64,000 nucleotides of DNA from positions 186,001 to 250,000 of the forward strand of contig DF236962.1 in assembly GCA_000708835.1 (NCBI GenBank). Reading direction: 5' to 3'. Both the position numbers and the translations under genes were made by a program. Positions 38,401 through 48,431 of the stretch are shown here, in pieces. Positions within the stretch are counted from its first letter, which is position 1. Each line of letters starts with the position of its first letter. The notes under the pieces were generated by a model. That model worked only from the letters and a program-made list of their open reading frames with translations, did not search any database and had not been told where the DNA came from. Source of the DNA: Klebsormidium nitens (lineage: Eukaryota; Streptophyta; Klebsormidiophyceae; Klebsormidiales; Klebsormidiaceae).

Positions 38401-40451
38401 TAATGTCACCTTTTGCTCCGAGCTTCATCCCCGATTCTGGACAGGGGTTTGTGGATGCAGGCGTTTTCCTCAGGAGAGCAAATGCAGGCACTTTAGCTCC
38501 ATCAAGGATGGGGTTTGTTATTGTTGCTTGTGGCATTGACAAGCCCAGCATCATCTCTCAAGAGGCACGGACGATGCAACAGCGAATGAAGCTTGTGCAC
38601 CTCTAGAGGCATCCGCTTGACTTTAGTTGGTCGTAGTTCTTCGCTGAGGTCGTCAGATACTAGACGCTGATTGTGTCAGCGATGATTTTTTCGCTGTTGT
38701 TCAACTCGACTAATCATTACCGATTGACATTACCTGCCTCCGACTGTTAGCTATGCAAAGTACGTGGTCCTTTTCATTCTACTTCTTCGTCCTTCATTGC
38801 AGAAAAGAAAACGTGGCGGCACCCTCCCCCTCCTTTTTCGTCGTTTCATTGCTTCTAAAACCATTTGGAAGATACCTATGGCCATGGAATTCTCCATATA
38901 TTTAGAATGCTCGTTGCTTGTGGAAATGATGCTTGCTTTTCATCTAGACGGCGGGGCTATGTTGTAAAGTGCTCACAAGCTCGAGAATGATTTGCAAACC
39001 CTTTCTTCAGAAGGTCTCTGCTTCCGATTGCCAAAAACGCGATGCCTCCTGCAGGGAGGCGCAGAATTCTCTGATGGCGAATGCTGCGGGGGGGACATGG
39101 CACAATCTTTCCACAAAAAGCTATTCGTGATCAACTCCCCCCTTCGCTTTTGCGCTCTTATTGATCGGTTGGATTGGAGAAGGACGACGTCGTTTGGCAC
39201 CACCTTTCGTCATTGTTCCTCAGTCGACAAAACAATCACCATTGCTTTGTCGACTTTTATCATTGTTTCAAATCCACTAATCCCGTCAATTAGTTTGTCC
39301 GACCACCGGCTATGTTCAGCGCGTAGATCCGGCGACTGAAAGCACTCTTCCGGTTTCAGGTGTCGTCCACGGAGACAGGTGTCATTTTCGGGAACATCGT
39401 GTACGAGACCACGGGGAGCGCACTGGAGCGCAACGTGGTGGTGCTTAACGACATCCACATCGACATCATGGACTACATCTCGCCTGCCACGTGTCAAGAC
39501 GTGGCCTTCCGGAACATGTGGGCCGAGTTCGAGTGGGAAAACAAGGTGAGGCGCTTGCTCGGGCGAGCAGAGAGGCGGATCCTCCTCGGAGAGGTTGTCA
39601 AATGAGTGTTTGAAGACGGGGTCGATGAAAGTAGTTTCGTTGAGGGCCATGACATCGACACCAGGCCAAGCAGGGTCGGGCGTGAGCAACGATTTAAAGC
39701 AGACTTTTTGGTGACGGCTTTCCTTGGTGACTTTGAATGGCCAGGGAAAATCAGCCGTCAAAAGAAGGTGGGCGAAAAGTTGAATGGCGTTTGGAGCACA
39801 GACGGTGATCCTGCTGTTTCTGAGCTTGACCTCCCAAGTCTGAGAGCACATGTTTCGTCTCCCTCATACCGTGTTCTCTTTGTACAGGTTGCGGTGAACA
39901 CGTCCATCACAGAGGTTTCGCAGTTCTTGGAGCACATCGTCAACTCGACCAACATGAAGTGCTTGACGCCTCCGTGAGTGCCAGGACCGTCTCCTGTTGT
40001 CGGATCGTACTCATAAGTAGAAGTCGAAAGCGCTGGCGATTCGTGCTTCTTTTGGGCCCTGCTCTTTCAGATTTGCCTGTCGAATCGGGAGAAATGATAT
40101 TGGGGGCTTGTGTTGAACCCTCCATTTGAGGCTCCCTTACAACGGGTTCTTGTTTCTGCGATTGTCCGTTTTGCTGAGCGACAGAGTTTTGATTGACGAC
40201 GGTTTTGAGGAACTTTGTACTGATATGTGTGATCCTTTTTGATTCGTTGCAGGTCTGCTTTGGATGGGGACTGCGGCTTCTTGGCGGCGAACTTGTATGC
40301 AAAGAGTGTGTTTGGCGAAGATGCCCTGGTCAACGTGAGCGTAGAAAAGCAGCCTGATGGGAAGCTGGGTGGGTACATCCGGATTCGTAGCAAGACGCAA
40401 GGTATTGCCTTGAGTCTGGGAGACAAGATCACTCTCAAGCAGAAAGGCTAG
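32499..40451 (+). CDS. COPB1: Coatomer subunit beta (beta-COP), 949 aa
   Basis: Ten in-phase exons: 32499-33410, 34055-34282, 34765-35039, 35578-35905, 36413-36721, 37370-37534, 38055-38216, 39360-39545, 39888-39973, 40253-40451. The protein starts [20 protein letters not shown] and ends [13 protein letters not shown], both diagnostic of plant beta-COP, and the length equals the family norm. The N-terminal half is an adaptin-like helical-repeat trunk ([51 protein letters not shown]). An Ala-rich hinge and the appendage part follow ([40 protein letters not shown]). It is a core subunit of the COPI coat that sorts cargo in Golgi-to-ER and intra-Golgi vesicles. An upstream in-frame ATG at 32451 was not chosen because family proteins start at MEKP. 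No missing segment is evident. Confidence 0.97.
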
Positions 40452-41701
40452 TCGCTGAGTCCAGCAATCTGGGGAGAGCAGTACTGCACCATTGAAACGG
40501 GGTCTGTTTCTTGGAATGAAGTCGAGCTCCTGCAGATATTCCATTGTTAAGCACACTGCTGCAGATTCTGCATGCATTATGAGTCATGACGGCCCGCCTC
40601 TTGAGTAATCGTGATCCAAAGTGTACACATGGGATCAGTGCCGCATGTATTGTGGTGCCTAGATCGAGTGATCCCTGTTCGCACCATGCGTTTGTCATGT
40701 CTGTTGACTTCTTGAAAAAAACATGGACGGCCGAAACATGAGACATGGAGCTTGTCTAAGATAGCTGACGTTGCAGCGTGCAGTTCAGGGCATGCGGAGT
40801 GCATCATCATATACTGTTAACTGACGACATGTATACGACCATAGGTACTTCATGTGCACATTGATCTGCAATTCAGCATGCGGGTTATACAAGATTGAGC
40901 ATACGCTTTGCAAGTTAGACTCGAACACAATAATGATCAGATCTGATCGTACGCAGCATGCATGGTTACTGTAGCTATATATCTGCATGATATAGCGTCG
41001 CTATGATGTAGATTCGTCTCAGTGTACATGGTCACAGTCAACTCTCTACACTGATCTTGAAGTCGTTTCTTTGTGCGCTCATAATTTGAAAGAACCAAAG
41101 CTTCGTAACTTACGATCGATTGGCCGCGATTCATGCTGTTTCCTGGCTATATGGACTCAAGAGCTTAGGCCGGGTTGCCTTGTTTCCAATAAACGTTTCC
41201 GGGGTGCTAAAAGAGCATAAAACTTCTACAGACTGGGTTACGTGCGACCCCATCAGTACCTGTATGTAGGAAGACGCCACGGCAGTCGGGCGTCAGTAAG
41301 ACACAGTTCTTTGAAGCCCGCGCAGCGACATTGACATAAGCAGTCCAAGAAGGTCATGAGATGCAGAAAACATGCTTCGCTCAAAATAGGGGCCTCTTGT
41401 GAACGACCCAGTGATTAGATCTGCAGAGATGATTTGAGAAGTCTTCAAGAATCTAGATTTCTCTGTCTCGTTGAGTGTTTTGGCACACCTGCAAGCCGTG
41501 GAAGCTTCTATAGTGATAAAGAACTAGAGGCTTAGAAACAAAGTCTTCGGTTGAGAGGCGATCACTGCTCTTGAGAAGGAGCGATCAATCAAACTCTGCG
41601 ACTTACCTCAGCCCTCAGCCACAAACCCCAGTGGGCTGCGGTAGACTGTCACCAGAGCGCTTTCCCTCCCAAATAACGAATGCCCTGTTCAACGGTGCAT
41701 C
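40452..41701. other. Intergenic between convergent genes, nothing recognised
   Basis: It contains the 3' flank of beta-COP and the 3' flank of the minus-strand 265-aa gene. It is AT-richer than the coding DNA, and short motif-free open frames are scattered on both strands. Confidence 0.4.
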
Positions 41702-42499
41702 TCAGGTTTCCCCGGTGATATCTTTCCGGTCCCACGCTGCCAATCTTTCCGGCGACTCTTCCCCCTCTAGACCACGCCCTACCCACTGCCGCTCCCCCCC
41801 CCCGGAGAGAACTTCCTCCACCCAGCTTGGCGAGAAATCTTCTTCCTCAGAGTCAGCCCAGTACGTCTCGTCTGAGCCCGCCGTATTGGGGGGTCCTTCT
41901 TCCCTGGTCACGGGAACCCACCCTTCCCCACGCTCAAGGTTTGTGCTTGAGTCCCCGGGGTAACAAACGAGGTGATACGATTCAGACTCAAGGTCAAAAG
42001 AGGAGCCCAAGCTGCGTGGAGAAGTGGCCTTTTGGCTGAGCTGCTGAGGAGTGACTTTAAATTGATCGAGCCACTGCTCGAAGGAATGTTTCTTTTCTTT
42101 CAAGGGGGCCGCAAAGAGCCCTTTTCCGGAAGGAACTTGGCCGATGTCTTGGTCACGCGAACCAACACATGCAGTCAAGCGAATCTTCCTTCCTTCGCCT
42201 TCTGCCCACGTGTCAGGTCCAGATTGGACAACGTGCTCATAAGCTTGCAAGCGCAAAGAAAGCCAGCTTGGCAACGGGGATGAGATGATGACCTTTGGTC
42301 CGCAAGCAGTCGCCGGGTTGCCAGACTTGGTCCCTGCGACGGTTTCTGGCAAACCCAATAGCTGCAGAATCGTGTCATCACTAGATTTGGGAGCCCTTTT
42401 GGAGTGCCGCATGGAAGAGCGTTGACGGGGGCTCTCGCTGCTTTCCGTCTCCTCCGTTTGCTTTGCCATTCCGCTTGAGAAACAGCGCCAAAAAGGCAT
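41702..42499 (-). CDS. Unknown acidic/Ser-rich protein, about 255-265 aa
   Basis: An uninterrupted frame. MPFWRCFSSGMAKQTEETES gives two possible starts, with MAKQTEE at 42469 the more natural one. The N-terminal part is basic/Ser-rich (SPRQRSSMRHSKRAPKSSD). The middle is more ordered (LPSWLSLRLQAYEHVVQSG, HSFEQWLDQFKVTPQQLSQ). The C-terminus is acidic with WADSEEEDFSPSWVEEVLSGG. No known domain was recognised. Coherent composition and length suggest a gene, but there is no homology support, and an exon of a longer gene is possible. Confidence 0.45.
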   Translation of the reverse strand: MPFWRCFSSGMAKQTEETESSESPRQRSSMRHSKRAPKSSDDTILQLLGLPETVAGTKSGNPATACGPKVIISSPLPSWLSLRLQAYEHVVQSGPDTWAEGEGRKIRLTACVGSRDQDIGQVPSGKGLFAAPLKEKKHSFEQWLDQFKVTPQQLSQKATSPRSLGSSFDLESESYHLVCYPGDSSTNLERGEGWVPVTREEGPPNTAGSDETYWADSEEEDFSPSWVEEVLSGGGERQWVGRGLEGEESPERLAAWDRKDITGET

Positions 42500-45108
42500 C
42501 TCTTTTGAAAGGAACGCCTAGCTTGATCACTTCAATGTGCCTCTGACATAACGAGGAGAGCACTTGCTTGGCCTGTGGGTGGCCTTACATATCATTAAGG
42601 TGGTCCAAGCTGCAAAGATTTCGACGCGCCTCTTCCTTGCCAACGCTTCTTGCAAACGCGGCTGTCGTTACCCGTACGATATAAACGGAAAGTAAGTCCT
42701 CCTCTGCCTGCGCTTGCTCTTCTACGTGTAGAGTATCGCTGCCTAGGATGACAGAAAGGTAGGTTTGATCCTGTGAAGTCTTTCCAATCCTGCAGTCCTC
42801 CTTGCAACCACAGGCAAGGCAGCTGCAAGTTTATGGGCTTTGAGAAGTTTCCCAATCTTTCAAGCCTACGATCTGGAAGATTGGTACCAAGAAAGCCTCT
42901 TGCCTTCGATCCTAGAAAGGCAACGTATTCTAGCGGGCACTGAAAAACATCCACGCGTCGCAATCGAATGAAGTGATGCCGACGTCCGACAGTAACTGCC
43001 AGTGCTGTACTTTTACAGTTCAAAATCTGTTCAAATTCAGCGAGACAGCTGCATCAGCCCGGTTTGCTACTGTGGAACTTTAATTTATATCAGAAGCTTG
43101 AGGACGTTTAATGGCGACTGCTGCATCCGCCGTCGTTTCGATCCCCACTTGCAAGAGACAGCTGCATTCGATCAGCCCGGTTGGCTTCCTAGTATAAGGA
43201 TGACAAAGTCAAAGCTGTTCAGGGACTGAAGAAATTTAAGATGTTGCTGTGTAAACCACTGACAGTGGCAATTGAAGAGTGACTCTGGTCTGGGTGAAAG
43301 TACGGCCAGTCAACGAGAGACCAAAGCGGAAAGCAGATTCGGAACAGCGGATACTCTGGACCGTTGGATTGGTTGACGTGACAGAGCCGGTCATTGTGCC
43401 GTCATAAGGCCATCCCCCTTGCAACTTCGAAAGCAACCACGTGCACCCACTTCCGAAAGCGATGTGACCTGCGAGTAGGAAGAACGGAACGCAGTGTCTG
43501 CAACAGTTGACTCATGCTCCCTTCATCAAGGCGGCCATGTCAATATTGCAGGCTTTGTAGGAAGAGAGCCAGTCGAAGCAGAGATCTACTCTGAGGTAGG
43601 CATAGTAGAGAAAGAGACCGCTTATACCACGTTGTTTCTTGCTTCCGCGATGAACATACGCTCGACTGTTTGGACATAGTCTGCCCGAGCAGGAACTCAT
43701 AGGCTACGAATCCAAAAGAGAAATCAGAAAAGTCCTCATCAAGAACCTGGGCCGAACAGGTGCAAATGTGAGCTCGACATAACCACTTTTCCATATACAA
43801 GCAGGTTCGATATCACTAGGCGAGAGCGGCGCCAGAGCATAAAGTGCATCCACCGATCGACTTCGCCTCTCAGCTGTCTGCTCCACCAGAGAACGGTTCT
43901 GATCCGTAAGACTCTTTTCCGCTCTCCACAAAGAAATCATATGTAGGCACTTGATGCAGATTGGGGAAACCGAGTTGTGCTTCATTCCAGATGCAGCGCG
44001 AGTCTCCGCTGCAGGCAGCTCAAACTGCAGAGAAAAGTGACGTTATCATTCACTTCAGGGTCGCTTTCCCAATCTTCGCCCATAAGCGTTCTCAGTCCAG
44101 CGTTGTGCGCGAGTTTCCAGGCCGCGTAGTGGTACCGCGCGGCCGCGGCACGGGTTTAGCGATGCGGCCGCGCGTCAGGCCTTGAGCGGCCGCGGCCGCG
44201 CTCGCGGCCTGTCAAACCTCCGAGTCTGGCCCAGCGAAGTGCCGCCGCGGTGCACCTGGTCGACACGTGGCGCGTTTCGAAGCTGCGCGCGGCGCGGCTG
44301 CAAACAGTCAGCGAGGTTTAGCTTCTGGAGGAGTGACTTGAGGTTGACTTTTCAAGCTTGTCGCCGAATCTTCGTCACTTCTCATTTTGCAGATTGCAGC
44401 ACAGGCGCTTTCGTGAGGAATTTCTGACGCTCTGGTCTTGCGATTACAGGCGAAAGCTACAGCGAAGGTTTCTGCGAGAGAGTAGCGACGATCTGGACTG
44501 CTGAGAGATTCTGAGTCTGAGAGAGAAGTCCTGGAAGGAGATTTCCGAGAGAGAGGAGTTTTGAGACGCGAGAGGTTCCTCAGACGAGAGGGAGAAGCGC
44601 AAAGCACACCATTGCAGGTCTCTGCGAGAAAGCGAAACGATTCAGAGCAGGCTTGCTTTTCTGGATTTGAGGTCCACAGCGGTTGTTCAGTTATTTGAGA
44701 CAGTGACTTTGTAGACTCTTCCTTGTGTTGTTCCTTTCTATTCTCCCGCTTCGCTCTTGTGTTTTCGCCTCCTTGCTTTGCTAGTCAGACATCTTCCTTT
44801 CCATCACTAGATACTGGCACGGAGATTCTGTTCTGTTCTGCTTGTTTGTCCCACTCGGTTGATCGAAAGTGAAAGCAACAAGGGCAAGAGTAACAATACA
44901 TAACAGAAAGAACCAGTCACAAAAAGCAAAATCACCAAAAACACAAAAAAAACAGAAAACAAAGAAAAGACAAAAACAATCTCCTCTCTGCTACTTCTCA
45001 CGAAAAAACCTGTGCTCTTCCCTTTCCATTCCTGTGCTTTCTTGAGAGTACACGCCTGTTGAATGTTTCAACTTTTACACTCACCCAGAAATTTGTTCAG
45101 CACACACT
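42500..45108. other. Intergenic with a GC-rich, NotI-dense segment upstream of the PKG-like gene
   Basis: No gene was recognised; the minus-strand frame 42595-43023 is motif-free. Around 44130-44220 the sequence is extremely CpG-rich with GCGGCCGC sites repeated in both orientations, like a CpG island. From 44650 to 45108 it becomes pyrimidine-rich and then A-rich (44925-44980), probably the promoter and 5' UTR of the kinase gene. Confidence 0.45.
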
Positions 45109-46935
45109 ATGGCGTTCTCTGCTGTCTTCTCCGCCGTAGGCTCTCTCGCGTGTGCTGGCCTGTCCGCCCTTTCCCGTCCATCCTACAGGAGAAGCACTCA
45201 AGGTGCGCCTGTTGCTCTGAGATCCACTAACAGGGGCCTTGCCAGCATCCTGAGTCATCCACTTGCTGCTCGTCCCTCTGCTTTCAGGCGTCCTGTCATT
45301 TCGAGCCCTGTCAGATGTGCTCAGACGGCTTTGCTAGATCCTCTCCCGATCCCTGAGCTTGCTGTTCCTGCTCCTCTCACTGATGACGTCATCTCCCTCT
45401 CCATCTTCTCCCCTTACACAGAGTTCCAGGATACCCCCACTGCTGCACATGCTCCTGTTCAGACTGGTCCTGCCCTTGCTGACGTCACCCCTGAGTCTCT
45501 GACATCACCCCTTGACAGGGGTGCCATCCGTAGAGCGATTCTGTCCGCTGTTCCTTCCTTGCAGCGAGTCGACCTAAACACTCTGGACTCTATCGTCGAC
45601 TCCCTGCGCCTGATTTCCTTCTCCTCAGGTGACGTCATCTGCCCTAGCGAGGGCACGGGCGTCTTTGTTCTGGCTCAGGGCTCCGTCCTTAACCTCTCCG
45701 TTGAAAACCCTCTGGTTGCTGCCTCCGACTTGTATCTAAGTGCAGGACAGGGGTTTGGGGGTTTGGAGCCGTCTCGTTCTGCATTCGTCGCAGATGCTGA
45801 CGTCATGGTCCACGTCATCTCTGCAGAGGCTGTGGCGAAACTTGTACTCGCTGACATTTTTGCCTGCCCTCCCTCTGACCGTCTCTCTCTCCTCGACGAC
45901 TTGGACCTCGCAGATTTTGAGGTCGTCAGGATGCTGGGAAGGGGTTCCTTTGGTGCTGTTGCTTTGGTTAAGCACCTCCCCTCTGACCGCTTTTTCGTTC
46001 TTAAGCAGGTTATCCACCAGGACAGCCCCAACTACAGCCCCCAGAACGAGGGTCTCATGGCTGACCTCATCTCACAGACTAACCCCGTTCCCTTTGCTCC
46101 TGACACGTGTCCAGAATTCATGTCCTCTAACGCCCGCCCTTTCATCTGCCGCCACATTCAGACTTACGACCACGAGGGCACCACTTTCTTTCTCCAGGAG
46201 TTTCTTCCGGGCGGTTCTTTCTCGACTCTCCTGGACAGGATCGGTGTCCCAAGCAGCCACGTGGCGCGCGCGCGCATTTTGTCTGAGTCTGATTCCCGGT
46301 TTTATCTCGCCTGTCTCGTGCTTGCAGTGAGCCATATCCACGGCACGAGGCACATGCACCGGGACATCAAGACCGACAACTTCATGCTGGACCACCTGGG
46401 ATACGCTACCCTCATCGATAACTCTCTCGTGGTTAAGACTAACCACCGCGGCGTTGCCCGGGGATCTGCAGGGACGCTCAGCACGATGGCCCCCGAGGTC
46501 GCCAAGAGCCTGCAGTTTGGTTACTCTTTTCCAGCTGACTTCTTTTCTCTCGGCGCAGTTCTGACACGGATGATCACGGGGAGCTACCCCTACGACCACT
46601 CCGACAGGAAGCAGCTCCTGACCGCGCTCAGGGGCCCCAAACCCGTTCCAATCCCCTCTAACCTCTCCCCTGACCTGACTGACCTCATCACCCGGTTGCT
46701 TGAGAAGGACCCCGACCGCAGGATTGGCGCGGAGAGGGGCCTGCAGGAGATCCGGGACCACTCCTGGTTCCACGGCTTCGACTGGGGGGCCCTCGAGAGA
46801 AGAGAGCTGACACCCCCCTTCGTGCCGGTTATTTCCTCTCCGCAGGACTGCCAGAACCTGGGCCCGCTCGACGAGTCCCTTGAGAAGATCAAGCTGCCGA
46901 CGAGCCGTCGAGGGGCCGTTTCTGATTCTCAATGA
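45109..46935 (+). CDS. PKG-like AGC protein kinase with degenerate cyclic-nucleotide-binding domain and transit-peptide-like N-terminus (608 aa)
   Basis: A single exon, unlike every confidently identified gene around it. Residues 1-72 are Ala/Ser/Arg-rich with no acids and end near SSPVRCAQ, resembling a plastid transit peptide. Residues about 135-255 resemble one cyclic-nucleotide-binding fold (LRLISFSSGDVI, GVFVLAQGSV, GFGGLEPSRSAFVADADVMV). The usual FGE of the phosphate-binding cassette reads FGG, so binding is doubtful. The kinase domain has Gly loop GRGSFG (277-282), Lys299, HRD Asp419 with Lys421 and Asn424, and APE Glu463. The Mg-binding DFG is DNS (437-439): Asp is kept, Phe and Gly are lost. 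The C-terminal HSWFHGFDWGALERRELTPP matches the cGMP-dependent kinase family. Lack of introns suggests a retrocopy. Catalysis is possible since the key Lys and Asp residues remain. Confidence 0.85.
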   Translation: MAFSAVFSAVGSLACAGLSALSRPSYRRSTQGAPVALRSTNRGLASILSHPLAARPSAFRRPVISSPVRCAQTALLDPLPIPELAVPAPLTDDVISLSIFSPYTEFQDTPTAAHAPVQTGPALADVTPESLTSPLDRGAIRRAILSAVPSLQRVDLNTLDSIVDSLRLISFSSGDVICPSEGTGVFVLAQGSVLNLSVENPLVAASDLYLSAGQGFGGLEPSRSAFVADADVMVHVISAEAVAKLVLADIFACPPSDRLSLLDDLDLADFEVVRMLGRGSFGAVALVKHLPSDRFFVLKQVIHQDSPNYSPQNEGLMADLISQTNPVPFAPDTCPEFMSSNARPFICRHIQTYDHEGTTFFLQEFLPGGSFSTLLDRIGVPSSHVARARILSESDSRFYLACLVLAVSHIHGTRHMHRDIKTDNFMLDHLGYATLIDNSLVVKTNHRGVARGSAGTLSTMAPEVAKSLQFGYSFPADFFSLGAVLTRMITGSYPYDHSDRKQLLTALRGPKPVPIPSNLSPDLTDLITRLLEKDPDRRIGAERGLQEIRDHSWFHGFDWGALERRELTPPFVPVISSPQDCQNLGPLDESLEKIKLPTSRRGAVSDSQ

Positions 46936-48431
46936 CCCAGAACTTTCTGCCGAGTTGACCGACTGACAAAACGTTTTACCTGGCAGGGTGTAAAGAGAGG
47001 AGCGAAATACTCGTGACCCACCATTTGAGACGACGATCTGTCCATTGTTTTCTGGGACTGGTTACCGCGCATCTTCGCAGGCAGCACACTTCACAGAGGA
47101 AAAAGGAACAGTACAAAAACGTCCCACAAAAATATTTATCTATTTTCTTATTCTCTAGGACTGGTTTCGATCACCGCGCATCCCGCAGGCAGCACGTTTG
47201 ACAGAAGAAAGAGGAACAATACAAGAACGTCCAAGAAAAACATTCATCTTTTAGCTGTTTCCTTTCTTTCTTTTTGTGTATTCCATTTGACGTTTGCAGG
47301 TTGGAGGTACCGACTTACTCCGTGAGCCAATCAAGGAACCGCAAGTGTTTACTCTTTTTTCACAACTATCCCACGCATTCGTCTAGAAAAGCTCTTCAAA
47401 AATTGAATCGCTCAGATCGTCTTAGCAATCATGCAGTCATATGTATAGCTAGCTGCAGACTTAGATGCTGACTTGCTACATCACAGGAATACCGATAGGA
47501 ATAGGACTCCGAAATAGCTGACTAGGAATAGGAACAGCCGATCTCGCGAGGTCGACAAAATGTGCTACCTAGAAGGATAGAACACTAGGTATAGGAAATT
47601 AGAATGTAGGATAAGACCGATCAGGGACTCACTTGAGGTTATAATTTGCTATGATTTTCAGTCGATCGATGAAAAGATTGTCGAGACGAAATTTGCCGTC
47701 GCGACTCTCATATAACAAACAGCTTTGCTCGTAAGCATTCTAGCTGCCGACCGATTTCCGACTTCGTATGTCAAGCACAGAGGCCTTGCATGACTGTTTC
47801 CGAGGCGATGGCTGCATATGTTAAACGTTGTACACGGAGTCAGCTCTTGTGTGCATGTGCATGTGAGACAGTACTTTCCCGCCGTATCCGAAATCTCATA
47901 CTTAGTAGTGCATGTATCAATCGTCGACAGGCCGCGCTCTCACTTCGACGCGACGGTCACTCATCACATCTTCATGAGCAAACAATGTCGAAGTGAGCGC
48001 GCTCGTTCATGCGCGGTTGCATTCAATTCATGGCCATCCTTATCACAATCGCTGCAATCCTCGGTGCCTTTCCTTTGGAAGGCGGAGCTTGTCAAGAAAG
48101 ATGATTTAGCAATCTATCATGACCTTTGTCATGTAAACGACTTCGAGATTCGTGGTCTTTCAAATACAAGCATGCGCTGGCTTCCCGGTAGACAACTCAG
48201 AAAACTTCTAACTGCAAGACGGGCAGCTTGAAGACGGCAAGTCTAGCAACGAAGACTTCGACTTTGTCCTCATCCAACAAGAGCGACTCTAAGCTCTATC
48301 GCTCTCCCGCTCTGACGAATCGAGGCCCTGTTCGTTCGGGTGTCGTTGATTGAATCGGTTTGCCCTGTCCATAGGCGAGTCGCGAATTGCTTGTTCGCTG
48401 ATAAGAAGTTGGCTTCAATCATGCCATAAGG
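46936..48431. other. Intergenic between convergent genes, with a tandem repeat
   Basis: It holds the 3' flank of the PKG-like gene, including the duplication at 47054-47262, and the 3' flank of FAHD1. Around 47485-47620 TAGGAAT/TAGGAT motifs recur irregularly. No coding signal was recognised. Confidence 0.4.
47054..47262. repeat. Diverged tandem duplication, about 103-bp period, downstream of the PKG-like gene
   Basis: Copy one (47054-47155) and copy two (47157-47262) share GGACTGGTT, ACCGCGCATC, CGCAGGCAGCAC, GGAACA.TACAA.AACGTCC and an A/T-rich tail. Both lie in the probable 3' UTR or just beyond it. Confidence 0.75.

Noticed and set aside
42595-43023. 142-codon minus-strand open frame upstream of the 265-aa gene
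   Set aside because: It is basic and low in motifs, with no clear splice partner. It was judged not supportable as a gene.
46072-46932. 286-codon minus-strand open frame
   Set aside because: It is the antisense shadow of the PKG-like kinase, whose sense frame has clear family motifs.
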